49,051 bases of DNA from Rhodovulum sp. PH10 (GTDB lineage Bacteria; Pseudomonadota; Alphaproteobacteria; Rhizobiales; Xanthobacteraceae), in the NCBI RefSeq assembly GCF_000293785.1, contig NZ_AKZI01000009.1:1-49051 (forward strand), written 5' to 3'. Position numbers and translations under genes: made by a program. A model generated the notes under the pieces. The model saw only the letters and a program-made list of their open reading frames with translations. It was not told the DNA's origin and searched no databases. This document shows positions 17,651 to 25,038 of this stretch, piece by piece. Every line of letters begins with the position of its first letter. Position 1 is the first letter of the stretch.

Positions 17651-17753
17651 ATCGTTCGGCGGTCCGGTTCCGCTCGTTCCGGTTCGGGGCGATCCGGTGA
17701 CGCGACCGGGGCCGGACGGCCGGCCCGCGGTCACCGACCCGACGGGCAAGCGA

Positions 17754-18437
17754 TCAGCGCGCCGGGCGAGCCCCCTTGGCGGCGGTCTTGGGCGGCTCCT
17801 CGATCGCGGTGAGCTTTTGGCCGGTCGCCTCCGAGGCGGCGGCGCAGACGTCCTGGGCGGTCTCGAAGCCGGCCGAGGCCGGATTCTCGGCCGCCTCGTC
17901 GTCGTCGCCGTCGGTCTTGGCGGCGGCCGGCGGCGCGGCTTGCGCGGCGGACGGCGCCGGCTTGCCCTTGGCCGTCGGCTTGGCACCCTTGGGTGCCGGC
18001 GGCGGCGGCTCGACCCGCGTCCAGGTCTGGCCGCCACACAGGAAGCCGAGCACGCAGCCCTCGACGCGGAGCTGATCCGGCTTCGCCAGGCTGATCTTCG
18101 CCGAATAGGTGCGGCCGTCGTTCGAATTGTAGATCTCGCCCTCCCACCGCTTGTCGCGGGTCGGCTTCATGCCGAGCAGGATCGGCATGCCGAGCGTCGG
18201 CCGGGTCTTCTTCACCGGGTCGGGATTGTGCTCGTCGAGCGCGCCGCTCTTGCGCTCCCAGGACACCAAGCCCCACAGGCGATCGCTGCAGTTCTCGATT
18301 CTGATCTTGGCGAGGCCCTCCTCGACCAGCCACTCGCCGACCGGACTGGGATCCTGGGCGACGGCAGGCGTCGCGATCAGGAGAAAGCCGGCCAAAGCGG
18401 CGCATCGATTGCGGCCTCGGCGCATCGTCTCGTTCAT
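17754..18437 (-). CDS. DUF2147-family secreted protein with low-complexity tail
   Basis: Predicted exported protein of 227 aa. A signal peptide is visible (RRGRNRCAALAGFLLIATPAVAQ, cleavage after AVA-Q). The mature part carries the DUF2147 pattern: GEWLVEEGLAKIRIENCSDR, then GLVSWERKSG, ILLGMK, WEGEIYNSNDGRTYSAKISL and GFLCGGQTWTRV. Function is unknown; members are small beta-rich periplasmic proteins. Residues about 155-227 are an Ala/Pro/Lys-rich tail not typical of the family. The start at 18437 is the first ATG giving a normal signal peptide. Two Cys pairs could form disulfides. Confidence 0.82.
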   Translation of the reverse strand: MNETMRRGRNRCAALAGFLLIATPAVAQDPSPVGEWLVEEGLAKIRIENCSDRLWGLVSWERKSGALDEHNPDPVKKTRPTLGMPILLGMKPTRDKRWEGEIYNSNDGRTYSAKISLAKPDQLRVEGCVLGFLCGGQTWTRVEPPPPAPKGAKPTAKGKPAPSAAQAAPPAAAKTDGDDDEAAENPASAGFETAQDVCAAASEATGQKLTAIEEPPKTAAKGARPAR

Positions 18438-18548
18438 GGGGCTGCGCTCCAAACGCTGCTGAAGACGGGTCGTCGTTTGCCCGGCATTGACCATGCAAAG
18501 TGGTCGAAAGGGTGGCGTTTGCGCGCGTTTTCCGGGCATTCGCCGCTC

Positions 18549-19163
18549 TCAGCCGGCAAAACCACCGGCGTCGAGAAACGCCTGCTCCTCCGGCGTGGTG
18601 ACGCGGCCGAGCAGCGGGTTGCGGTGCGGGAACCGGCCGAACCGGCGGATGATCGCCGCATGCACCTCGGCATGATGCACGCCCTCGGCGTCACCCGCCG
18701 CCTGGCACAGCGCGACGCAGCGCTCCTGATCGGCCAAATCCTCGGAATGCATGAAGGGCACATAGAAGAACCGCCGCAGCGGGTTGTCGAAGGCGCGGTC
18801 GTGCCCGCGGGCGATCGCCCGGTCGGCGACCGCCCGGCCGAGCGGATCGGCATCGAACGCCTTTCGCGAGCCGCGGAAGAGGTTGCGGGGGAACTGGTCG
18901 AGCAGCAGCAGGAGCGCGAGCGCGCCGTCCGGCGTCTCCTCCCAGGCGGCGAGCCGGCCGGCGGCGGCGTCCTCGCAGGCTTTTGCGAAGCGGGCTTTTA
19001 TCGCCGCGTCGACCGCGTCGTCCTTGGCGAACCAGCGGGTCGGCCCGAGCGAGGTCCAGAACGCCACCACGTCGGCGGCGGACACCGGCGAGGGTGCCGC
19101 CTCGGAAGCGCGGGTGGCGTCGTCCATCTGGGCGTCCATGCGGGCGTCGATGTGGGCGTCCAT
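18549..19163 (-). CDS. DUF924 family protein
   Basis: A 204-aa cytosolic protein of the DUF924 (TPR-like) family. Signature segments are VVAFWTSLGPTRWFAKDDAVDAAI near the N terminus, LLLLDQFPRNLFRGSRKAFD in the middle and FFYVPFMHSEDLADQERCV after it. Function is not established. The N terminus is encoded by a 12-bp tandem repeat giving MDAHIDARMDAQMDD, so several in-frame ATGs (19163, 19139, 19127) compete; the first has GGGGAAAGG upstream and is used here. Confidence 0.88.
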   Translation of the reverse strand: MDAHIDARMDAQMDDATRASEAAPSPVSAADVVAFWTSLGPTRWFAKDDAVDAAIKARFAKACEDAAAGRLAAWEETPDGALALLLLLDQFPRNLFRGSRKAFDADPLGRAVADRAIARGHDRAFDNPLRRFFYVPFMHSEDLADQERCVALCQAAGDAEGVHHAEVHAAIIRRFGRFPHRNPLLGRVTTPEEQAFLDAGGFAG

Positions 19164-19334
19164 CTCGGCCTTTCCCCGCCGGTGGCGGTGGCTCGGTACG
19201 TTGGCTCGATGCTGTCGGATCTCGGACGAGCGGATGTTATGCGACGGTTTACCGCCTTCGCAATTCGCAACGGCGTGACGAGCGGCGCCGAGATAAGAGC
19301 GCGTCGGCGCAACGCGGACGAGGGGATTCATCGC

Positions 19335-19556
19335 ATGGCCGCGGAAACGATCGGCATCACCGTGACGTCCGACATGCTGCGCACCATCCGCGAGAGCGTC
19401 GCGTCCGGCGAGTACGCCTCGGCCGGCGAGGTTTTGCGCGAGGCGCTGCGGCTGTGGCAGCGCGAGCGGCAGGCGCGCGCCGACGAGCTCGAGGCGATCC
19501 GTCAAAAAATCCGCCGCGCGGTCGGCGACCCGCCCGCCCCGCAAGAGGTGCCGTGA
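19335..19556 (+). CDS. ParD-like antitoxin (ribbon-helix-helix), solitary
   Basis: A 73-aa protein of the ParD/CopG group: ITVTSDMLRTIRESVASGEY is the ribbon and first helix, ASAGEVLREALRLWQRER the second helix, and a charged C-terminal helix would embrace a ParE toxin. GAGGGG precedes the ATG at 19335. Only 49 bp separate its stop from the convergent CobW-type gene and no ParE frame is present, so it is an orphan, possibly a relic or a plain DNA-binding regulator. Confidence 0.82.
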   Translation: MAAETIGITVTSDMLRTIRESVASGEYASAGEVLREALRLWQRERQARADELEAIRQKIRRAVGDPPAPQEVP

Positions 19557-19605
19557 GACGACGGCCGGGGCCGAGACCGGGGCCGAAGCCGCGGCCGGGA
19601 CCGCC

Positions 19606-20826
19606 TCAGCGGTCGATGCCGCCGAACGGCACCAGGGGATTGTCCATCAGCGCGGCGCGGTCGGGCCGGTCGGGCGCAACCGCGGAGAGGAACTGCGCGA
19701 ACATCTCGCGGATACGGTCGGCCGCGGTGTCCTGGGCGATCACGACGAGCCGCGTGCGGTGATCCTGGTCCGGCCAGGCGGGGAGCCGCGCCGGCGGATG
19801 AAACAGGTGCTGCACGCCATGCACGACGAGCGGCCGTTCCGGCTCGTCCTCGAGCTTCACCACGCCCTTGAGGCGCAGAAGCTCCGGCCCGTGCAGCGAG
19901 CGCACCAGCTCGAGAAACATGTCGAACGCGGCCGCCGGCAGGGCCTCGTCGGTGGCGAGCGTGAAGGCGCGGATGTGGTCGTCGTGCCGGTTGCGGTCGT
20001 GGACGTGGCCTTCATCGTGCCCCTGATCGTGCTCGTCGTCGTGCCGGTGATCCCCGTGCGCGTGATCGTGCCCGTGATGCCCGTGGCCGTGGCCGTGGTC
20101 CGCGGCGCCGGCGACCGCCTCCTCGGCGAGCCAGCGGCGGACGTCCACGCTCTTGGTCTCGGGATCGTACAGCCCGCAGTCGAACAAATTCTTCGGGGTC
20201 GCCTCGCCTTTGGCGACGTCGAGCCGCCGGGCGCCCGGATTGAGCACCGCCAGCCGGCGGACGAGATCGCGATACGCCTCCTGCCGCTCCGGCCGGTCGA
20301 CGAGGTCGGTCTTGGAGAGCACCAGCCGGTCCGCCACCGCCGCCTGCTTGATCGCTTCCGGGTGGGCGTCGAGCGTGGCGTTGCCGGTCACCGCGTCGAT
20401 CACCGTGATCACGCCGTCGAGCCGGAACCGCATCACGAGATAGGGATGCACCATGAGGGTGTGCAGCACCGGCGCCGGATCGGCGAGCCCGGTGGTCTCG
20501 ATCACCACCCGCGAAAAGGTCACCCGGCCGTTGTCGCGGTCGCGCAGCAACCGTTCCAGCGCGGTCACCAGATCGCCGCGCACCGTGCAGCACAGGCAGC
20601 CGGTGGTCAGCATCACCACGCCGTCGTGGATCGGCTCGACCAAGAGGTGATCGAGGCCGATCTCGCCGAACTCGTTGATCAGCACCGCGGTGTCGGCGAG
20701 CGCCGGATCGCGCACCAGGCGATTGAGGAGCGTCGTCTTGCCGGCCCCGAGAAAGCCGGTGAGGATGCTGACGGGCAGCGGCGCGACCGGGCCGCGCGGC
20801 CGCGGCGGGGTGGTGTCGGTGGTCAC
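19606..20826 (-). CDS. CobW/COG0523-type G3E GTPase (metallochaperone) with His-rich insert
   Basis: P-loop GTPase of the CobW/YjiA/ZNG family, implicated in delivering metal (often zinc) to client enzymes. The 406-aa protein has Walker A GFLGAGKTT (residues about 24-32), the metal-binding CLCC motif near residue 77, ETTGLADP (switch/Walker B), and SKTD as the guanine-specificity motif. Residues about 243-284 hold 16 histidines in an HGHGHGHH-type stretch, probably a metal store or sensor. The C-terminal CobW domain contains LRLKGVV. No Zur-box-like site was recognised upstream. Metal identity is not readable. Confidence 0.92.
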   Translation of the reverse strand: MTTDTTPPRPRGPVAPLPVSILTGFLGAGKTTLLNRLVRDPALADTAVLINEFGEIGLDHLLVEPIHDGVVMLTTGCLCCTVRGDLVTALERLLRDRDNGRVTFSRVVIETTGLADPAPVLHTLMVHPYLVMRFRLDGVITVIDAVTGNATLDAHPEAIKQAAVADRLVLSKTDLVDRPERQEAYRDLVRRLAVLNPGARRLDVAKGEATPKNLFDCGLYDPETKSVDVRRWLAEEAVAGAADHGHGHGHHGHDHAHGDHRHDDEHDQGHDEGHVHDRNRHDDHIRAFTLATDEALPAAAFDMFLELVRSLHGPELLRLKGVVKLEDEPERPLVVHGVQHLFHPPARLPAWPDQDHRTRLVVIAQDTAADRIREMFAQFLSAVAPDRPDRAALMDNPLVPFGGIDR

Positions 20827-20914
20827 GAAAGGTCCTTCGGGGTCATGGCCGGTTCGGGATCATCACCGGTTCGGAATCTCGGCCGGACCGATGGCCCGCC
20901 TCGTCTGGCCCGCC

Positions 20915-22339
20915 TCATTGCGGCCGGGTGGTCGGCCGGGCGGCGTTCGCCACCGCGGGCTTTGTCTCGGGCTTGGCCTCGGGCTTGGTCTGGGCCTTGG
21001 ACTTGCTCTCGGATTTGGCGCTGGACTTGTGCCTCGTGCCGGATTTCGCCGCGTGGCCGCCGTCGGCCTTCGCCTTGCGGGTCGGCTTGTGGGCGCCCGG
21101 CCGCGGCTGCGGCACCGGCACCGCGCCGGCGGTCGGCATGCGGCCCGGCAGCGCCAGCACCCCGGTGCCGGCGGCGGGCTTGGTGCCCTCGATCACCGCG
21201 GCGACCGGATCGGGCTTTGCGACGTTCGGCCGGCCGGTCGAGGCGACCGCAGCCTCGGGCTTGGCCGGGCCGACATACACCCGGATCGGCTTGGCGGCGA
21301 TCATCGGCCCGAGCAGGCTCGACGGCTTGATCTCGAGACCCGCCGGCGCGGCGAACAGCAGCGCCGAGACGCCGTTGCCCTTCTCCTTCATCGCCTCGGC
21401 GATCTCCTCGTCGACGTCCTCGGCGGCCGGGCGGCGGCGATGCTTGCCGCACATCTCCTCGCGCAGATCCGGCGGCGCGGCCTCGACCGGCACCAGCTGA
21501 TCGACCGTCCCTTGCGCCGGCTTCAGCCAGGCGAGGCCGGCATTGGCGAACGAGGTCTCGAACAGATAGGCGGCGCGCGCGGCGCGCGCCTCCGACGAGG
21601 GCGCGCCGAACACCACCGCGATCAGGCGGCGATTGTCGCGGGTGGCGGTCGCCACCACGTTGAAGCCGGACGAGCAGATGAAGCCGGTCTTCATCCCGTC
21701 GGTGCCGGGATAGCGCACCAAGAGCGAGTTGGTGTTGCGGATCACCCGCTTGCCGATCTTGATCGCCGGGATGTCGAAATAGCCCTGATAATCGGGGAAC
21801 TCCTTGAGGAGCGCGCGGGCGAGGATCGCCATGTCGCGCGCCGAGGTGACCTGGCGCTCGTCCGGCAGGCCGTTCGGGTTGACCCAGTGCGACTGCGTCA
21901 TCCCGAGCCGTTGCGAGGCGGCGTTCATCTCCGCGGCGAACGCGTCGATCGAGCCCGAGACGCCTTCCGCCAGCACCACCGCGATGTCGTTGGCCGAGCG
22001 CACCAGCATCATCTTCAGCGCGTTGTCGACGGTGAGCTGGGTGCCGGTGCCGAAGCCCATCTTGGTCGGCGGCTCGGCGACCGCGTTGGGCGACACCGTG
22101 AGCAGCGTGTCGAAGCCGAGCCTCCCCGCCCGCACCGCCTGCAGCGTCACATAGGTCGTCATCAGCTTGGTGACGGAGGCCGGATACCACGGATAGGTCG
22201 CGTTCTCCGCCTGGAGAACCTTTCCGCTGTCGACCTCCACCACCAGCAGCGATTCGCCGGCGGCGCGGGCCTGGCCCGCGGCGAGCAGCAGCACGCCCGC
22301 GACGAGCGACAGGGCGGCGAGCGGAGAGAACGCGCGCAT
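20915..22339 (-). CDS. D-alanyl-D-alanine carboxypeptidase (PBP, peptidase S11)
   Basis: Secreted or periplasmic penicillin-binding protein trimming peptidoglycan pentapeptides. The 474-aa precursor has a signal peptide (residues 1-26, ...GQARA-A). Active-site motifs are S55-V-T-K58, S115-A-N117 and K217-T-G219, all at normal spacing. After the catalytic domain (to about residue 290) come a basic linker and a roughly 130-residue Pro/Lys/Ala-rich tail ending in KPETKPAV...TTRPQ. The tail replaces the C-terminal amphipathic membrane anchor of DacA-type enzymes and could bind the wall or membrane electrostatically (inference). The promoter region has two cgttgatcggc repeats. Confidence 0.93.
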   Translation of the reverse strand: MRAFSPLAALSLVAGVLLLAAGQARAAGESLLVVEVDSGKVLQAENATYPWYPASVTKLMTTYVTLQAVRAGRLGFDTLLTVSPNAVAEPPTKMGFGTGTQLTVDNALKMMLVRSANDIAVVLAEGVSGSIDAFAAEMNAASQRLGMTQSHWVNPNGLPDERQVTSARDMAILARALLKEFPDYQGYFDIPAIKIGKRVIRNTNSLLVRYPGTDGMKTGFICSSGFNVVATATRDNRRLIAVVFGAPSSEARAARAAYLFETSFANAGLAWLKPAQGTVDQLVPVEAAPPDLREEMCGKHRRRPAAEDVDEEIAEAMKEKGNGVSALLFAAPAGLEIKPSSLLGPMIAAKPIRVYVGPAKPEAAVASTGRPNVAKPDPVAAVIEGTKPAAGTGVLALPGRMPTAGAVPVPQPRPGAHKPTRKAKADGGHAAKSGTRHKSSAKSESKSKAQTKPEAKPETKPAVANAARPTTRPQ

Positions 22340-22720
22340 CGTTGATCGGCTCCGTTGATCGGCATCGTGCGAGGGTCGCGGGTGCCGCGAGGGTCGCGGG
22401 CCGGCGCCCATGGTAAGCGCAACGGGTCCACGAACGCAAAGGCCCCCCGGCTCGCCCCACCCAACACTCCAGGAAAGCGACCGAAGTTCGGCAAGGACCG
22501 CGACGCACCGCGCTACCCCCCGAAAAAGCCGAGGAAAAATTCGCGAGGGCGCGCGTTTGCCACCGGAAATCGCTGCACTGCAGCGGGTGAACTGACCTAG
22601 ATCAAATTTGCCACGGGAAAGATTTGGCACGCTGGGGCAGCCGCTCCCGCATGCGTCGCGGGCTTTCTTTCGATGTCGATCGGGTGCCGAGAGTCGATGC
22701 CAAGTGACGGCGGGTTCCGC
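22340..22720. promoter_or_regulatory. Divergent region dac / lysR
   Basis: This 381-bp gap contains no gene. Near the dac start it has two 11-bp copies of cgttgatcggc and an 18-bp duplication (gcgagggtcgcgggt units, about 22370-22405). On the lysR side lies the LysR-type dyad described separately. Confidence 0.4.
22609..22629. promoter_or_regulatory. Candidate LysR-type operator (TGCCA-N11-TGGCA)
   Basis: A dyad with perfect 5-base arms and an 11-base spacer, matching the T-N11-A architecture of LysR-family sites. It lies 91 bases before the preferred lysR start (22721), in an AT-richer pocket after a gatcaaat stretch. Autoregulation is inferred. Confidence 0.5.
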
Positions 22721-23644
22721 ATGACCAACATTCCGACCGAGCTTTTGCGCACGCTGCTCACCGTCGTGGATCTGCGCAGCTTCACCAAGGCGGCGCAGAA
22801 GCTCGGCGTGACGCAGCCGGCCGTGAGTGCCCAGATCAAGCGGCTGCAGTTCCTGCTCGGCTTCGACCTGCTGGACAAGAGCGCCCCCGGCGTCAGCCTG
22901 ACCGAGAAGGGCGGAACCGTGGTCAACCAGGCCCGCCGCCTGCTCGCCATCAACGACCAGATCGTCGCGCTGGCGCGCACCGCGCGCGGCGGCCGCACCA
23001 TGCGCTTCGGCCTGCCGGGCGACTTCGTCGGCCTGCCGCTGTGGCAGAGCCTCGCCACCTTCCGCGCCCGCTGGCCGGACGTGCGGCTGCACATGAAGAC
23101 CGGCTGCAGCTCGATGCTGCTGCACGAGCTCGAGCAGGGCGACCTCGACGTGGTGGTCGGCATGACGGCGCCGCATCCGCACGACATGGCCTGCCACAAT
23201 TGGCGCGAGGAGCTGGTCTGGGTGCGCGGGCCGATGGCGCCGCTCGACCCGAAGCAGCCGCTGCCGATCGTCAGCCGCGGCGAGAGCTGCCTCTTTCACC
23301 GCCACATGGTGGCGGCGCTGGAGGGCGCCGGGCGGCCGTTCGACATCGTGTTCACCGCCGGCCATCTCGACGAGCTGAGCCGCGCGGTCGCCGCCGGGCT
23401 CGGCATGACGGCGCTGACCCGCACGCTCGCCGGCGCCTCGCTGATCTACGACGACACCGGCCTGCCCCGCCTCGCCGACGTCGCCTGCAGCATCTGCGCC
23501 GGCCCCGAGGCCGACCCGGCGCTGCGCGACGAGCTGATCGCGCTGCTCGCCGAGACGCTGGCGCCCTCGGTGCCGCTCGCGCTGCCGGTCAAGCCGGCCG
23601 AGGGCCGCGCCGCCGCCCGTGCCGGCATGCAGTCGGTCGCCTGA
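22721..23644 (+). CDS. LysR-family transcriptional regulator
   Basis: About 307 aa. Residues 1-62 form the winged helix-turn-helix: LLRTLLTVVDLRSFTKAAQK and GVTQPAVSAQIKRLQFLLG are the textbook LysR recognition region. The C-terminal substrate-binding domain follows (MRFGLPGDFVGLPLWQSL onward). The ATG at 22721 places the first helix at the usual position; in-frame ATGs at 22697 and 22673 are possible. It is divergent from the carboxypeptidase gene and convergent with the orphan binding protein at 23750-24841, which may be a target, though the only visible dyad is at its own promoter. The ligand is unknown. Confidence 0.9.
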   Translation: MTNIPTELLRTLLTVVDLRSFTKAAQKLGVTQPAVSAQIKRLQFLLGFDLLDKSAPGVSLTEKGGTVVNQARRLLAINDQIVALARTARGGRTMRFGLPGDFVGLPLWQSLATFRARWPDVRLHMKTGCSSMLLHELEQGDLDVVVGMTAPHPHDMACHNWREELVWVRGPMAPLDPKQPLPIVSRGESCLFHRHMVAALEGAGRPFDIVFTAGHLDELSRAVAAGLGMTALTRTLAGASLIYDDTGLPRLADVACSICAGPEADPALRDELIALLAETLAPSVPLALPVKPAEGRAAARAGMQSVA

Positions 23645-23685
23645 GTCTCTCTCCCGGTCCGCCGGTCGTCCGCCGGCCCGGCGCG

Positions 23686-23760
23686 CCTCTCACGGCATCG
23701 TCTCTCGCGGCGCCGTCTCTCATGGCCCCGTCTCTCACGGCGTCGTCTCTCACGGCGTCT
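23686..23760. repeat. 15-bp tandem array (five units)
   Basis: Five successive 15-bp units of the form tctctcacggcgtcg span 23686-23760, differing by one to four bases each. The last unit overlaps the stop codon of the minus-strand binding-protein gene. The spacing is too tight for a CRISPR; it is a minisatellite in the gap between convergent genes. Confidence 0.85.
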
Positions 23761-24841
23761 CTTGCGGCGGCATGCGCTGCTCGGGCGGCGGCAGGAACGA
23801 GGCGTCGAACACCTCCGCCGGCTTCGGCACCGTGCGGAACTGGTAGGCGAGCCCGAGCTGGGCGATCGCCCGGCCGAGCCGCTCCATGTCGACCGCACCG
23901 AACCCGTTCGCCCGCACCGCCGGCGTCACGATGTTCTGCCGCACCGCCATCCGCAGCCGCTCGAGCTCGAGCGCCGGCGCGCGGGCGTCGAGCCGCTTGC
24001 CGACCGTCTCCACCGCCTGCGCGGGATCGCGCACCGTGTCGGTCAACCCCTTGACGATCGCCCGCAGGAAGGCGCGCACCGCGTCGGGCCGCGCCGCCAG
24101 CGTCTTGCCGACGAAGATCGCCCGCCCGTACAATTCCACCCCGTGCTCGGCCATCGGGATCGCCAGAACGTCGTCGACCGGCACGCCACGTGCTTCGAGA
24201 TCGAGCACGGTGAAGGTGGTGGCGCTGATGGCGTCGAGCTGGCCGGCGGCCAGCATCGGCTCGCGCACCGGCAGGGCGACGCTCTCGACCTTCAGCCGCG
24301 CCGGGTCGATGTCGTTCACCCGGGCGAAGACGATCAGGCGGCCGAGCGAGCCGTCGAGCGGCGAGGCGCCGACCCGCTTGCCGTCGAGGTCCCGCGGGCC
24401 GGCGATGCCGCGGCTGCGGCGGGCGAGGATCGCGTAGGGCGGGCGGTCGAACACCATGAAGACGGCCGGCAGCACCGCCTCGGGATGCTGGTCGCGCCAG
24501 CGGATCAGGGTGCCGAGATCGGCGACGCCGATGTCGTAGGTGCCGGACGCCACCCGCTCGATCGCCTCGGCCGGGCCGGCGGCGGGATCGATCGCCACCT
24601 CGAGGCCCTCGTCCTTGAGATAGCCGCGGTCGAGCGCGACGAGATAGGGCGTCGACAGCGCGTCGAACCGCTGGTCGAGCGTGAACTTGAGAAAGGGCTG
24701 CGCGGCGAGCGGCGACGTCGCCACCACCGCGGCGATCACCACCGCCGCCAGGACGGCCAGGAAAGACGCGGCGGCCCGCGCCCCGCCCGGCGCACGCCAC
24801 GGCCCCCGACCGAGACGCCGCAGGAAACCGCGGATGAGCAT
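23750..24841 (-). CDS. SsuA/NMT1-THI5-type ABC transporter substrate-binding protein, orphan
   Basis: Periplasmic binding protein of the NMT1/SsuA/TauA group (aliphatic sulfonates, nitrate or thiamine-precursor type ligands). 363 aa. An Arg-rich N region and long hydrophobic segment (AAASFLAVLAAVVIAAVVAT) make a signal peptide or anchor ending ...PLAAQ. The mature protein opens with the typical lobe-1 pattern DQRFDALSTPYLVALDRGYL, then DEGLEVAIDPAAGPAEAIER and YDIGVADLG. The start ATG at 24841 fits the signal peptide. No permease or ATPase gene is adjacent, so it depends on a transporter elsewhere. Ligand unknown. Confidence 0.88.
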   Translation of the reverse strand: MLIRGFLRRLGRGPWRAPGGARAAASFLAVLAAVVIAAVVATSPLAAQPFLKFTLDQRFDALSTPYLVALDRGYLKDEGLEVAIDPAAGPAEAIERVASGTYDIGVADLGTLIRWRDQHPEAVLPAVFMVFDRPPYAILARRSRGIAGPRDLDGKRVGASPLDGSLGRLIVFARVNDIDPARLKVESVALPVREPMLAAGQLDAISATTFTVLDLEARGVPVDDVLAIPMAEHGVELYGRAIFVGKTLAARPDAVRAFLRAIVKGLTDTVRDPAQAVETVGKRLDARAPALELERLRMAVRQNIVTPAVRANGFGAVDMERLGRAIAQLGLAYQFRTVPKPAEVFDASFLPPPEQRMPPQETP

Positions 24842-25038
24842 TGTTCTTGTCCTTTCGTCCGCCTCGAGGACCTTGCGCCGGCACCGCGCGTCGCCCTGTC
24901 CCGACTGGTCGGACGATGCCACAGCGGGCCCGCCGTCGCGTCGGTTTTCGCCCCGATTCGCGGCACCCCTGCCCGGCAATATGTCGCATGCGGGTGTCAC
25001 GACGTTCACGGAATCCGAAGGCGGCGCAGGAGGTCTCG

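Noticed and set aside
15672-19556. 1294-codon plus-strand frame
   Set aside because: It is an out-of-frame reading of hpnN and later antisense genes; only its last 73 codons (ParD-like) are real.
23686-23760. CRISPR-like array
   Set aside because: Units are 15 bp and contiguous, with no spacers and no cas genes.
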